42,400 bases of DNA, taken from NCBI GenBank assembly GCA_027487575.1, contig JAIYDJ010000056.1, positions 1-42,400 on the forward strand, in the 5' to 3' direction. How positions within the stretch are numbered: the first letter of the stretch is position 1; the number at the start of each line of letters is the position of its first letter. Positions 31,383 through 40,746 of the stretch are shown piece by piece. The notes below the pieces were generated by a model. The model searched no databases. It was not told the DNA's origin and saw only the letters and a list, made by a program, of their open reading frames with translations. The stretch comes from Rhodobacter sp. (GTDB lineage Bacteria > Pseudomonadota > Alphaproteobacteria > Rhodobacterales > Rhodobacteraceae). Made by a program: the position numbers and the translations under genes.

Positions 31383-34300
31383 TCTCCCAGCTTATTGCCT
31401 GGTCGGCCCGCAACGTTTTGCTGGTGCTGTTCGCCACTGTCTTCACCGTAGCGGCAGGCCTGTGGTCGCTGCGCACGCTTCCGATCGACGCCATACCCGA
31501 CCTGTCGGATGTGCAGGTGATCGTGCTGACGGAATATCCGGGTCAGGCGCCGCAGGTGGTCGAGGATCAGGTGACCTATCCCCTGACCTCGGCCATGCTG
31601 ACGGTGCCGCAGTCGCGCGTGGTGCGCGGGTTTTCGTTCTTCGGCATCTCCTTTGTCTACATCATCTTCGAGGACGGGGTGGACCCCTACTGGGCGCGGT
31701 CCCGCGTGCTGGAATACCTTAACGCTGCGGCTGCGCGCCTGCCCGAAGGGGTGACGCCCGCGCTTGGGCCCGATGCCACGGGCGTGGGCTGGGTCTATCA
31801 GTATGCGCTCAAGGGCGAGAACCTCAGCCTCGCTGAACTGCGCAGCTTGCAAGACTGGGTGATGCGCTTTGCGATCAGCCGCGCCGATGGCGTGTCGGAG
31901 GTCGCCAGTGTCGGCGGCTTCGTCAAGCAATACTCGATCACCGTCGATCCGGTGCGGATGCGGGCGCTTGGCATCACGCTGTCCGAAATCGGCGAAGCGG
32001 TCGCGGCCAGCAACATGGACACCGGCGGACGCACAGTTGAGCTGTCAGAGTTTGAATTCATGGTGCGCGGGCGCGGGTATCTGGGCGGCACTGCCGATCT
32101 TGAAATCGTCCCGATCCGCGCCGAAGGGGGCGTGCCGGTTCTGCTGCGCGACGTTGCGCGGGTGGAAATCGTGCCCGATGAACGCAGGGGCATCGCAGAA
32201 CTGGACGGCGAGGGCGAGGTCGCCAGCGGCATCGTACTGCAGCGGGTCGGGGCCAATGCGCTGGATGTAATCGACAACGCCAAGGCCGAAATCGACGCCA
32301 TCGCGCAAAGCTTGCCCGAGGGGGTAGAGATCGTCACCGTCTATGACCGGTCCAGCCTGATCCTGTCGGCGATTGAAACCCTGCGCACTACGCTGCTGGA
32401 GGAAAGCATCGTCGTGGCGCTGGTAACATTCGTGTTCCTGCTGCATGTCCGTTCGTCGCTGGTGGCCATCATCATGCTGCCCGTGGGTCTGCTGATGGCC
32501 TTCACCGCCATGCGCGCGCTTGGCATCGGTGCCAACATCATGAGTCTTGGCGGCATCGCTATCGCCATTGGCGCGATGATCGACGCCGCCATCGTGATGA
32601 TTGAAAACGCGCACAAGCATCTGGAACGGGCCGACCCCGGCAAGCCACGGGTCGAGGTGCTGATCGAGGCCGCGTCCGAGGTTGGCCCGGCGCTGTTCTT
32701 CAGCCTGCTGATCATCACCGTATCCTTCCTGCCGATCTTTGCGCTGGAGGGGCAAGAGGGCCGCCTGTTCGGCCCTTTGGCTGCAACCAAGACTTTCGCC
32801 ATGGCGGCGGCAGCGCTGCTGTCGGTCACGCTGGTGCCCGCGCTGATGGTGATCTTCGTGCGCGGGCGGATCGTGCCGGAACACCGCAACCCGGTGAACC
32901 GCGCCTTGATCGCGATCTACCGCCCAGTCATCCAATGGGTGCTGCGGGCGCGGGTGTTCACGATTCTGCTGGCACTGGTGGCGCTGGTCGCCACCGTCTG
33001 GCCCGCGCGACAGTTGGGTGCCGAGTTTATGCCCGCGCTGGATGAAGGCACGATGATGTACATGCCGACGACCCTGCCGGGCCTGTCGGTTACCAAGGCG
33101 GCGGAACTGATGCAGATGCAGGACCGCATCATCCGCACCTTCCCCGAAGTGGAGACGGTCTTCGGCAAGGCGGGCCGGGCCTTGACCGCAACCGACCCCG
33201 CCCCGACCGAGATGTTCGAGACCATCATTCAGTTGAAGCCAAAGGACGAATGGCGCGCTGGGGTCACGATGGAAAGCCTGCGGCTGGAAATGGACGCCGC
33301 CCTGCAATTCCCCGGCGTGTCGAACGCCTGGACCCAGCCGATCCGCGCCCGCATCGACATGCTGGCGACCGGCATCCGCACGCCGGTTGGGGTGAAGGTG
33401 TTCGGCACCAATCTGACCGAGATGGAGGCCGTCGCGCGGCAGGTCGAGGCGGTCTTGCGGAATGTGCCTGGCACCACCAGCGCCTATGCTGAACGGGTGA
33501 TCGGTGGCTATTACCTCGACATCGTTCCCGACCGGGAAAGGCTGGCGCGCTATGGCCTGTCGATCCAGGACGTGCAGGAAGTGATCGCCATGGCGCTTGG
33601 CGCGCAAGCCATCACCCAGACCGTCGAGGGGCGTGAGCGCTATAACGTGGCACTCCGCTATCCGGCGGCGTTGCGACAAGACCCCGACGCCATCGCCCGC
33701 GAGGTGCAGGTGGCCCTGCCCGGTGGTGGCACCGTGCCCTTGGGCGAGGTGGCAAAAGTGGAACGCACGCGGGGTGCCACGTCGATCCGCACCGAGAATG
33801 GCCAACTGGCTGTCTATATCTTCGTCGATATCGCGGGCCGCGATCTGGGCGGCTATGTCGCCGAGGCGCAGGCGGCGGTTGCGGGCGAGGTGATCTTGCC
33901 GCCCGGCTATTCGCTGGGCTGGAGCGGGCAGTTCGAATATCTCGAACGCGCCAAGGCACGTCTCGCCATCGTCGTGCCGATCACGCTGGCGGTGATTTTC
34001 CTGCTGCTGTTCCTGAACTTCCGCAGGCTGACCGAAACCCTGATCGTGATGCTGTCGCTGCCTTTTGCGCTGGTCGGCGGGGTGTGGCTGATGTGGTGGA
34101 TGGGCTTCAACACGTCCGTGGCGGTCGCTGTCGGGTTCATCGCGCTGGCCGGGGTCGCTGCAGAAACCGGGGTGATCATGCTGATCTACCTCGACCATGC
34201 GTTGGCCGAACGCCGGGCCGAGGTCGACCGCGCGGGCCGCACCTTCACCCGCGCCGATCTTGATGCGGCGATCATGGTCGGCGCAGTCGAACGGGTCCGA

Positions 34301-34540
34301 CCCAAGATGATGACTGTCGTCGCCATTATGGCAGGCCTGATGCCCATCCTGTGGGCGCATGGCACCGGGTCGGAGGTGATGAGCCGCATCGCCGTGCCGA
34401 TGATCGGCGGCATGGTGTCATCCACCATCCTGACGCTGGTCGTGATCCCGGCGGTCTACGCGCTGATCAAGGGGCGCGGGCTGACGTTCACAGAGCAGAG
34501 ACTAAACAATGCCGTCACTTTGCAATCTCAGACGTTCTGA
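31379..34540 (+). CDS. cusA: HME-RND metal efflux pump, CusA-like (Cu/Ag)
   Basis: The 1053-residue pump has the twelve-helix RND layout, with two large periplasmic loops. The three methionines of the E. coli CusA metal site (M573, M623, M672) align with M562 (Y-M-P-T-T-L-P-G), M612 (E-M-F-E, which also keeps the neighbouring Glu) and M661 (R-I-D-M-L-A-T-G), with the same 50 and 49 residue spacings. This supports Cu(I)/Ag(I) rather than Co/Zn/Cd. It overlaps cusB by 4 bp. Its 3' end overlaps the convergent HTH gene by 26 bp. Confidence 0.96.
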   Translation: MISQLIAWSARNVLLVLFATVFTVAAGLWSLRTLPIDAIPDLSDVQVIVLTEYPGQAPQVVEDQVTYPLTSAMLTVPQSRVVRGFSFFGISFVYIIFEDGVDPYWARSRVLEYLNAAAARLPEGVTPALGPDATGVGWVYQYALKGENLSLAELRSLQDWVMRFAISRADGVSEVASVGGFVKQYSITVDPVRMRALGITLSEIGEAVAASNMDTGGRTVELSEFEFMVRGRGYLGGTADLEIVPIRAEGGVPVLLRDVARVEIVPDERRGIAELDGEGEVASGIVLQRVGANALDVIDNAKAEIDAIAQSLPEGVEIVTVYDRSSLILSAIETLRTTLLEESIVVALVTFVFLLHVRSSLVAIIMLPVGLLMAFTAMRALGIGANIMSLGGIAIAIGAMIDAAIVMIENAHKHLERADPGKPRVEVLIEAASEVGPALFFSLLIITVSFLPIFALEGQEGRLFGPLAATKTFAMAAAALLSVTLVPALMVIFVRGRIVPEHRNPVNRALIAIYRPVIQWVLRARVFTILLALVALVATVWPARQLGAEFMPALDEGTMMYMPTTLPGLSVTKAAELMQMQDRIIRTFPEVETVFGKAGRALTATDPAPTEMFETIIQLKPKDEWRAGVTMESLRLEMDAALQFPGVSNAWTQPIRARIDMLATGIRTPVGVKVFGTNLTEMEAVARQVEAVLRNVPGTTSAYAERVIGGYYLDIVPDRERLARYGLSIQDVQEVIAMALGAQAITQTVEGRERYNVALRYPAALRQDPDAIAREVQVALPGGGTVPLGEVAKVERTRGATSIRTENGQLAVYIFVDIAGRDLGGYVAEAQAAVAGEVILPPGYSLGWSGQFEYLERAKARLAIVVPITLAVIFLLLFLNFRRLTETLIVMLSLPFALVGGVWLMWWMGFNTSVAVAVGFIALAGVAAETGVIMLIYLDHALAERRAEVDRAGRTFTRADLDAAIMVGAVERVRPKMMTVVAIMAGLMPILWAHGTGSEVMSRIAVPMIGGMVSSTILTLVVIPAVYALIKGRGLTFTEQRLNNAVTLQSQTF

Positions 34541-35357
34541 CTGCTTCACCATGGACTGCAAGAATGGCTGGGAAACGGAGGCAGGCAAAACGCGCCATCA
34601 TTTGCTGAACACGAAGATCATAGGCTGGATTTCCGAGTTTGCGGCGCAGGTCCAGTTCGTGGAAATGTCGGTTCGCAGTCGGAGCAGATCTGATCAGGTC
34701 AGCGAGTTCGCTGTCCTGCTTGGGCATCGGCGTTGTGGATACAGCCGCCGATTGGACAATATGATCTGCTGGTTTCCTTGCGCGCCACTTCCGCATGAAA
34801 CCGAGCAAAAACCCTGCTGGAACAGCCGCGTTTCCACGCGCCTTGTTGAAGGCCACAAAGCGATCCCAGATTGCCTGGGTGTCGACATTCCAACAGGCAA
34901 GGGACGATTTCGCAGCTCTGATCAGCTCTGCCCAAGGTGTGCGGTAGACATTGCTCGTCGCATCGATTTCGATCCTTCCAGAAAAGATAGTTTTGTTCTT
35001 AGAGTCTCTAGATAGTGATGTGTCGCCTGTAGCTGACACGACATCTGGCAAAGCACCCTCATCGTCTGACCCTCCAAAACGGAACAACCACGGTGCAAAT
35101 TTGCCATTCGGCTTCCAGCGAACCAGAGCCAGAGCGGATTCGGCCAGTTCTGAAAGCAAACCGGTCAGGTGCTGCCGTGACACCCCCATTTTCTTGGCCA
35201 GTTGTGCGAGCGTAAACGCGGCTGTCCCACGTTCAAGACCGTTGTAACCGTCCTTCCAGGCGATGCCGTCGAGGATGATTGTCGCGAGCTTGTGGGCGGA
35301 AACCGAAAGCGGCGTCTCAGTGATGCGGCGCAAAATGGCGCCGGTGGTCATGTTCAT
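34515..35357 (-). CDS. Winged-helix plasmid protein, possibly replication or regulation
   Basis: The ATG at 35357 follows AAGGACG. The 280-residue protein has an N-terminal helix-turn-helix (F-T-L-A-Q-L-A-K-K-M-G-V-S-R-Q-H-L-T-G-L, near residues 60-80), then a mixed middle region and a basic C-terminal half with W-D-R-F-V-A-F-N-K-A-R-G. A DNA-binding role is clear. The layout faintly resembles plasmid replication initiators or transfer regulators, but I cannot assign a family. It stands at the junction between the metal cargo and the transfer genes, with its tail inside the end of cusA. Confidence 0.6.
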   Translation of the reverse strand: MNMTTGAILRRITETPLSVSAHKLATIILDGIAWKDGYNGLERGTAAFTLAQLAKKMGVSRQHLTGLLSELAESALALVRWKPNGKFAPWLFRFGGSDDEGALPDVVSATGDTSLSRDSKNKTIFSGRIEIDATSNVYRTPWAELIRAAKSSLACWNVDTQAIWDRFVAFNKARGNAAVPAGFLLGFMRKWRARKPADHIVQSAAVSTTPMPKQDSELADLIRSAPTANRHFHELDLRRKLGNPAYDLRVQQMMARFACLRFPAILAVHGEAVRTSEIAK

Positions 35358-35481
35358 CGCGGGGTCGTCCTTAGGCTGAGGACGCCGGACCATCGGATGC
35401 AAAAAATCGCTCTAGCAATGCATATTGCCGGTTGAACGGACGCTTCACTCGCGGTAGATTTCTGTTGCAACGGAGAAATCA

Positions 35482-35667
35482 GTGCGGCGTTGGGCCTATG
35501 GTCTGGCGTCGTTTCTGTTTCTGGGGGTTGGGTTTCCGGTCTTGTTAATGGCGGAGATCGGGCGCGTTAGTAGTGCACCTCCTCGTGGCCGTAGGTGCCC
35601 TCGAAGTCCCGCCATTCGACAAAGACCGAGCGGTGCCTGTAGGTGCCGCAAGAGGGCGGGTTGCTGA
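35482..35667 (+). CDS. Doubtful short ORF with one membrane segment
   Basis: A GTG preceded by CGGAG opens a frame whose first 25 codons encode a plausible membrane segment (R-R-W-A-Y-G-L-A-S-F-L-F-L-G-V-G). The rest runs antisense over the neighbouring gene and looks non-coding. It could be the 5' remnant of a gene lost by rearrangement. Confidence 0.25.
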   Translation: MRRWAYGLASFLFLGVGFPVLLMAEIGRVSSAPPRGRRCPRSPAIRQRPSGACRCRKRAGC

Positions 35668-36217
35668 AATCTGATGCCTCGGGGATGGCTGCGGGGCTGC
35701 TGCGCCGCCGGATATAGTCGCCCTGTTCCCCATAGCTGCCTTCATAAACGGCGCTCCAGGTGTTGCAGTCGTCGTCTGAGCTGCGGTGCTGCTGATAGGT
35801 GATCTCAAAAACCCGGATCGAGCGGACGAAGTCGAAAGCCGTATCTGAGATATCGACGTCTGCGGCATCCTGAACGCGCAGGAGGTCTGACGGCGCTTCT
35901 GGCTTTGAGAACGAAGGCCGCGTGTTTGCTGCGGGGAATGCGATGTCAAAGAGCCGATCCATGGGCTGTGTATGCACGGGAAAGCTTGCCCGCATCGGAC
36001 AATTCCAGATCTGCAGCGGCGGCTCGATCGGCCAAGGCGTGATCCGGGCGATGAACACGGCCCGGGCATGAACGCATTCGGCGGACGCAGGCCAGCCCCC
36101 GGCGAGACAGAGGAGGATCGCACAGTCAACAGGGTAGGCGGCTGCGCGGGTAGGCAGCAGACTTGTTGCCGTCAAGGAAATCAGGCCAGCAGAGAGAAGC
36201 GTCGAAAGGCGAGACAT
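35567..36217 (-). CDS. Secreted protein of conjugation loci, unknown function
   Basis: The ATG at 36217 follows AAAGGA and gives a signal peptide ending A-A-A-Y near residue 27 in a 216-residue protein. The mature start has V-D-C-A-I-L-L-C-L-A-G-G-W-P, then a conserved I-T-P-W-P-I-E-P-P-L-Q-I-W-N-C-P-M. Proteins with this pattern accompany virB loci on Rhodobacterales plasmids, but no activity is known to me. It is transcribed away from the virB genes, with the small secreted protein upstream as partner. Confidence 0.7.
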   Translation of the reverse strand: MSRLSTLLSAGLISLTATSLLPTRAAAYPVDCAILLCLAGGWPASAECVHARAVFIARITPWPIEPPLQIWNCPMRASFPVHTQPMDRLFDIAFPAANTRPSFSKPEAPSDLLRVQDAADVDISDTAFDFVRSIRVFEITYQQHRSSDDDCNTWSAVYEGSYGEQGDYIRRRSSPAAIPEASDFSNPPSCGTYRHRSVFVEWRDFEGTYGHEEVHY

Positions 36218-36269
36218 GGGCCGGTCCTTTGTGAAGGGGATGATGGGAGAGGGGCGGTGTGGTCTTGGG

Positions 36270-36572
36270 CTAGTCCGGTGGAGCACGCTCCAAGGCCCCG
36301 TAGTCGACGATGGCCTGATTGACCTCCTCAGTCACGGCGACCCGCGCCCGCTCAAGACAGCGAAAGAAGTCCTGCGCCTCATCAAAGAAAAGCGCGTATT
36401 CTTCGCGAAGCTCAGGAGCATATTCGGCGAGAACCCGGGCATCGGTGACCGCCGTCGGCCGAAGCGGCGGCGTGCAGTCCATCAGCCCTTGCGCTGCGGC
36501 AGCGCCGGGAAGGGCGGTGGAGATAACAGCCAGAAGGCCGGGAATGATGGTGCGCAGGGCAGGGGTGGGCAT
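36270..36572 (-). CDS. Small secreted protein of the conjugation locus
   Basis: The 100-residue protein has a signal peptide ending A-A-A-Q-G near residue 28 and a mature part of about 70 residues with M-D-C-T-P-P and R-C-L-E-R-A-R, two Cys that may form a disulfide, and an acidic helical middle. No family is recognised. It is the first gene of the minus-strand pair and faces the inverted-repeat operator region. Confidence 0.65.
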   Translation of the reverse strand: MPTPALRTIIPGLLAVISTALPGAAAAQGLMDCTPPLRPTAVTDARVLAEYAPELREEYALFFDEAQDFFRCLERARVAVTEEVNQAIVDYGALERAPPD

Positions 36573-36588
36573 GGCGGGTCCCGCAGGT

Positions 36589-36647
36589 TCAATACTGGTT
36601 TTCGAAATACATTACACCAGTATTGACGCAAGAGGATTCTACCAGTA
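36589..36647. promoter_or_regulatory. Inverted-repeat operator region between divergent transfer operons
   Basis: TCAATACTGGT (36589-36599) and ACCAGTATTGA (36616-36626) form an 11-bp perfect inverted repeat around a 16-bp spacer. A third partial copy, ACCAGTA, sits at 36641-36647, 25 bp after the second. It starts 17 bp before the secreted-protein gene and lies about 95 bp before the first virB-side gene, so a repressor of transfer is the likely binder. Confidence 0.65.
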
Positions 36648-36740
36648 GGTGTGCGCTCAAGTTGCGCTACGACATGTTTCTCATCAGCGCGACATGCACT
36701 ATGATCTCCGTGAGCGATGTTGCCACGGAGCGTGCTAGCC

Positions 36741-37061
36741 ATGAGGAACTTGACCCCGGTGATTTTACAGGCCGGACTGAAGGAGGCCCTGACCGAAGGC
36801 GGCATCGTTGAAGCCCACTGCGTCGAGGACGCAAAGAAGGTCGGCAATATCTGGCAAGGCAACTGGCGCATCTATCTGCGCTTGGGCGACCAGACGGCCC
36901 TTCTAGTCATTGCACGCGGCCTTGAGCCTCGGGAGTTCAAGACCATCACCGGTCTTGTTTCCTTCGGGGTTGAATTGGGACTGACCACGGTACCGGTACC
37001 TTTGCGCGGGGGCGATAAGGTGACTTGGAACCATGACCCGGAGGCAGATTCTCGCAGCTAG
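36741..37061 (+). CDS. Small conserved protein at the head of the virB locus
   Basis: The ATG at 36741 opens a 106-residue soluble protein without a signal or membrane segment. It overlaps the transglycosylase gene by 29 bp and so belongs to the virB operon. Recognisable stretches are I-W-Q-G-N-W-R-I-Y-L-R-L and G-L-E-P-R-E-F-K-T-I-T-G-L. I do not know the family; a small transfer regulator is a guess based on position. Confidence 0.65.
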   Translation: MRNLTPVILQAGLKEALTEGGIVEAHCVEDAKKVGNIWQGNWRIYLRLGDQTALLVIARGLEPREFKTITGLVSFGVELGLTTVPVPLRGGDKVTWNHDPEADSRS

Positions 37062-37731
37062 TTGCGTCCTCAGTGGCGGTTTGGCCCTCTGGGCTCTTTC
37101 CGCGCCAATGGGGATGGCGGAGGTCATCGACCTTGGGGCAGGCGACAATGATCTTCGCGTCCAGTCCGGTGTTCTCGACTTTGGAAAAGAGGTTCCACGC
37201 CGAAATTCGGCGCAGGAAGCAGACCCGGCGCTGGATGGTGAAGACGAAGCCGAAATCTGGCTCGCCTCCGCCAGTGCAACACGCTCTCCAGGCAGCCCAC
37301 GCGGCACAGCCGAGATCGAAGCCCTCGTTCTCGATGTGGGCGATGATTATCTCCGCCATCCCGGTCTGAAGGCCGCAGGGCTGTCCGGGACCGAGTGGCT
37401 GGCGCTCTTTCGGTCAAATATTGCCGTTGAATCTGCCTTCAATCCGGAGGCAGAGTCGCATGTCGGGGCCATTGGCCTTGGCCAGCTGATGCCCGACACT
37501 GCCGATGCCTTGGGCGTTGACCCGCATGATACGGAAGACAATCTTCGCGGATCGGCCCGCTATCTGCTCGCACAGCTTGAAAGCTTCGGCTCAGCTGAGC
37601 TGGCACTTGCAGCTTACAATGCCGGGCCAGAGGCCGTGCGCAAATATGACGGCATTCCCCCTTACGCCGAGACCCTGGCCCATGTGGCCAAGGTGCTCCG
37701 GCTGACAACTTCAACCCTGATCCCGGAGTAA
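37033..37731 (+). CDS. virB1: Lytic transglycosylase, VirB1-like
   Basis: The 232-residue protein has a Tat-like signal (T-R-R-Q-I-L), a variable region and an SLT domain with catalytic Glu133 (A-V-E-S-A-F-N-P), G-L-G-Q-L-M-P and A-A-Y-N-A-G-P. VirB1 enzymes open peptidoglycan for assembly of the type IV secretion channel. virB2 starts 4 bp later. Confidence 0.92.
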   Translation: MTRRQILAASCVLSGGLALWALSAPMGMAEVIDLGAGDNDLRVQSGVLDFGKEVPRRNSAQEADPALDGEDEAEIWLASASATRSPGSPRGTAEIEALVLDVGDDYLRHPGLKAAGLSGTEWLALFRSNIAVESAFNPEAESHVGAIGLGQLMPDTADALGVDPHDTEDNLRGSARYLLAQLESFGSAELALAAYNAGPEAVRKYDGIPPYAETLAHVAKVLRLTTSTLIPE

Positions 37732-37735
37732 TTCG

Positions 37736-38050
37736 ATGTACCGTTTTCTGGCGGCAGCTCGCCTGCCGCGCCTTTCCCTGCGCCATATCCTGATGGCATT
37801 GCCCTTTGCGGTCCTGCTTGCGGATCCGGCACTCGCCCAGAACCTCGACCCGCTCGAGAACATGCTGCAAGTCATTGTCGATGGCCTGACGGGTCCGATC
37901 GGGCGGCTGATCGCCATCCTGGCCGTGGTGGCCGCAGGTTACATGATGTTCACCGGCCGCCTGAACTGGCCGCTGTTCCTCGCCATCTTCTTCGGCGTCG
38001 TGCTGGTCTTCTCCGCCGCGACAATCATCGACGGCTTCGCGGCCCCCTGA
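37736..38050 (+). CDS. virB2: VirB2/TrbC-type pilin
   Basis: The 104-residue prepilin has a long basic signal peptide (cleavage near A-L-A-Q, residues 33-36) and two membrane helices (about 58-73 and 78-98) separated by G-R-L-N-W-P, the usual pilin layout. It lies between virB1 and virB3. Confidence 0.93.
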   Translation: MYRFLAAARLPRLSLRHILMALPFAVLLADPALAQNLDPLENMLQVIVDGLTGPIGRLIAILAVVAAGYMMFTGRLNWPLFLAIFFGVVLVFSAATIIDGFAAP

Positions 38051-38114
38051 CAGGTGAGTGCGGCGGGCGGATGCGCTTGCGCGCCTCCGCTCGTTGCCAC
38101 CCCGGATAATCCCC

Positions 38115-38390
38115 ATGCACGAAGCCCCCCTGTTCCTCGGTCTGACCCGGCCGCCGAAGATCTTCGGCCTGCCCATTGGCTATTTCGTGAGCCTGATGCT
38201 GGCCTCGGTCATCCCTTTCGTGGCCGCGAATGATTGGCGGTTCCTGCTCATCGGTGTGGTGGGCTATCCGGTGCTGTGGTTCGTCGCCGATCGCAATCCG
38301 AACCTGTTCGAGACCGTGGCCGTCGTTTTTTCCCGAACCCCGCGCACGAAGTTCAGATCGGCCTTTGGCGGGGATGCCCATGTCAGCTGA
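38115..38390 (+). CDS. virB3: VirB3 inner-membrane protein
   Basis: The 91-residue protein opens with A-P-L-F-L-G-L-T-R-P-P, typical of VirB3, and has two membrane helices. The ATG at 38115 is preceded by GGAT. Its 3' end overlaps virB4 by 11 bp. Confidence 0.92.
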   Translation: MHEAPLFLGLTRPPKIFGLPIGYFVSLMLASVIPFVAANDWRFLLIGVVGYPVLWFVADRNPNLFETVAVVFSRTPRTKFRSAFGGDAHVS

Positions 38391-40746
38391 CCTGAAATCC
38401 CTGTTCTCAGCGACACCGGCCCTGAAATCCGTCATGCGCCCCGAAGATCTTGGCGCAGAGAGCCTTGCCCGGCATCTGCCCTGGCTGAGCGCTCCGGAGG
38501 ATGACGTGATCCTCACCAGGCAAGGGGATCTCATGGCCTCCGCCATTGTGGCGGGTCAGGACAGTTTCACCTGCGAGGAGGCGGAACTCACACTGGCGAC
38601 GGCATCGCTGGCCCGGCTGATCGGGCAATTGGGCGAGGGGTTCGGCTTCTACATCAGCAAGTTGACCTTGCCCGATGCGCCGGTTCTGAAACCCTTCGAA
38701 GGCGCGGATTTCGCGGGCGCGGTTGATCGTCGCTGGCAGTCGCATCTGACAGCGCGCGCCCTAAAGCGGCGCGTGCTGCTGGTCACGCTGATCCTGCGCC
38801 CGACGGTGCTGAACCGGATGCCTGTGCTTGGGAGCCTGTTCCGGTCCGGTTTTGTCGAGGATATGGACGCGCGGCGGGAACGCCTGAACGAGGCCATGGG
38901 CCTGATGGCGGGCGTTTGTCAGGGCCTCGGGTTTCGTCGCCTGACAATCTCGTCCGGGGAATGGCTGGGACTTCTCGGTGTAGTGCTGGGCCAGCCCATG
39001 GCTAACATCCTGCCGATGCCGGGACAGTTTATCGCGCAGGGCATGACATCGCTGCAGGCGGTGTTCGGTGGCAAGCAGGTGCGCCTTACCACCGGCATGG
39101 GACCGCGCGTCGGGACGATCTTCAGCGTCAAGACCTATCCGGGCCGCACCTGGGCGCGGATGCTCGATGCGCTGGAACTGCCCTTCGACATTGTTGTCAC
39201 CAATAGCTTTACCCCGGCACGTAACAACGAGATCGAAGAGCGGATCAAGCGCACCGCGCGGCAGATGCGGGCCTCGGAAGATGCTGCTGAAACCTTGCGG
39301 CAGGAACTCGTCGATGCGGCCGACAGTGTCGCCTCGGGCCGGTTGGTCTTTGGCAAGCATCATCTGTCGGTGATGGTCACGGCAGAGTCCGCCGAGGAGC
39401 TGGAAGATGCCGCCTCCGAGGTCTGGCGGGCAGGGCAGGACTGCGGCGCAACCCTCGTCCGCGAAAGTTTTGCGGCGCGGGCCGCCTGGTTTGCACAAGC
39501 CCCCGGCAATTGGTCCTATCGGCCCCGAACAGCGTTGGTGTCCGCGCAGAACTTCGCACATCTCGCGGCCCTCCACCGTGTCGCCGAAGGCCGCACCCGA
39601 TCTCAGTCGCCTTGGGGCGAGACCATCACCGCACTGCCGACCGTGACCTCCAGCCTTTATCGCTTCAATTTCCACGACAAGGGCAGCCGGGGGGCTGAGC
39701 CAAGTGCGGGCCATACCCTCGTTCTGGGCCGCACCGGATCCGGCAAGACATTGGGGACGGCCTTCCTCATGGCGCAGGCGCGGCGCGTTGGTGCTCGAAT
39801 CCTCGTCATCGACAAGGACCGCGGGTTGGAAATGGCGGTCCGCGCCATGGGTGGTAGCTATTCCGCGATCCGCATCGGTGAAGCGACCGGCCTCAATCCG
39901 TTCCAGACCGAGGTCGATGAACGTGGCGCCGCCTGGCTGACCGACTGGCTCGGCGATATCCTGACTGGGGTGCACGGTTTTGAGACGGCGCAGACCGTCA
40001 GCCTGAATGCCGCAGTGCGCCAGATCGTCTCCGCCGATCCTCGGCTTCGAACCTTCGACGGGCTTTCCACCCTGGTGGCCTCGACCGATGATGAGGGCGA
40101 TCTGGTCTCACGTGTCCGCGAATGGGGGCAGGGAGGACGGCATGGTTGGCTTTTCGGGCCGGGTGCTGCCTCCGAGATCAGCCTCGCCGAAGACGTGGTC
40201 GGCATCGACATGTCAGAGATCCTCGACCTCGGCACCGAACGCTCAGCCCTGCTGGCCTATCTTTTCCGCCGCATTGAGCGGGTGATCGAGGACCGCAGGC
40301 CGACCCTGATCGTGATCGATGAAGCCTGGAAGATGCTCGACGATCCGATCTTCGTGAAGCGCCTGCACGACTGGCTGGTCACCATGCGCAAGAAGAACGC
40401 CGCCGTGATGATGCTGACGCAGACCCCGACGCATCTGACGCAGTCCAAGGTCGGCCAGATCATTGCGGAAAGCGTGGTGACCCAGCTTCTCTATCCGAAC
40501 CCGCGGGCCAACCCCGAGGATTACCGGATCCTGCGCCTGAACGAAAAAGAAGCGGAATTCCTCTGTACACCGACCGGAGGCTTGCGGCTGGCGCTCCTGC
40601 GCTCGGCCGGAGACTCGGTCTTTGTAAACATGGATCTCGCCGCCCTCGGCCCATTGTTGCCAGTCCTCGGTGGAGGGCGGACCGGCGAGGACCGTGCACC
40701 CTTTGGCTGGCGCCAATCCCCTGATTTCTGGAAGGACATGCAATGA
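38380..40746 (+). CDS. virB4: VirB4 secretion ATPase
   Basis: The 788-residue ATPase has the CagE/VirB4 N-domain and a C-terminal motor with Walker A G-R-T-G-S-G-K-T (450-457), Walker B L-I-V-I-D-E-A-W (Asp647, Glu648) and the T-Q-T-P-T-H motif. It powers pilus and channel assembly. The start at 38380 is preferred over 38374 because GGCGGGG then sits at normal spacing. Confidence 0.96.
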   Translation: MSADLKSLFSATPALKSVMRPEDLGAESLARHLPWLSAPEDDVILTRQGDLMASAIVAGQDSFTCEEAELTLATASLARLIGQLGEGFGFYISKLTLPDAPVLKPFEGADFAGAVDRRWQSHLTARALKRRVLLVTLILRPTVLNRMPVLGSLFRSGFVEDMDARRERLNEAMGLMAGVCQGLGFRRLTISSGEWLGLLGVVLGQPMANILPMPGQFIAQGMTSLQAVFGGKQVRLTTGMGPRVGTIFSVKTYPGRTWARMLDALELPFDIVVTNSFTPARNNEIEERIKRTARQMRASEDAAETLRQELVDAADSVASGRLVFGKHHLSVMVTAESAEELEDAASEVWRAGQDCGATLVRESFAARAAWFAQAPGNWSYRPRTALVSAQNFAHLAALHRVAEGRTRSQSPWGETITALPTVTSSLYRFNFHDKGSRGAEPSAGHTLVLGRTGSGKTLGTAFLMAQARRVGARILVIDKDRGLEMAVRAMGGSYSAIRIGEATGLNPFQTEVDERGAAWLTDWLGDILTGVHGFETAQTVSLNAAVRQIVSADPRLRTFDGLSTLVASTDDEGDLVSRVREWGQGGRHGWLFGPGAASEISLAEDVVGIDMSEILDLGTERSALLAYLFRRIERVIEDRRPTLIVIDEAWKMLDDPIFVKRLHDWLVTMRKKNAAVMMLTQTPTHLTQSKVGQIIAESVVTQLLYPNPRANPEDYRILRLNEKEAEFLCTPTGGLRLALLRSAGDSVFVNMDLAALGPLLPVLGGGRTGEDRAPFGWRQSPDFWKDMQ

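Noticed and set aside
32045..34360. A 771-codon open frame antisense to cusA, very rich in His, Gln and Asp
   Set aside because: It lies opposite a convincing RND pump gene, and its composition is the expected shadow of GC-rich codon use on the other strand.
35411..35428. CTCTAGCAA followed by ATTGC near the HTH gene, similar to half of the MerR operators
   Set aside because: Only one half-site matches the three good operators, and the second half and the -35 box are absent; GCAAT-GCAT-ATTGC is a short imperfect palindrome that can occur by chance.
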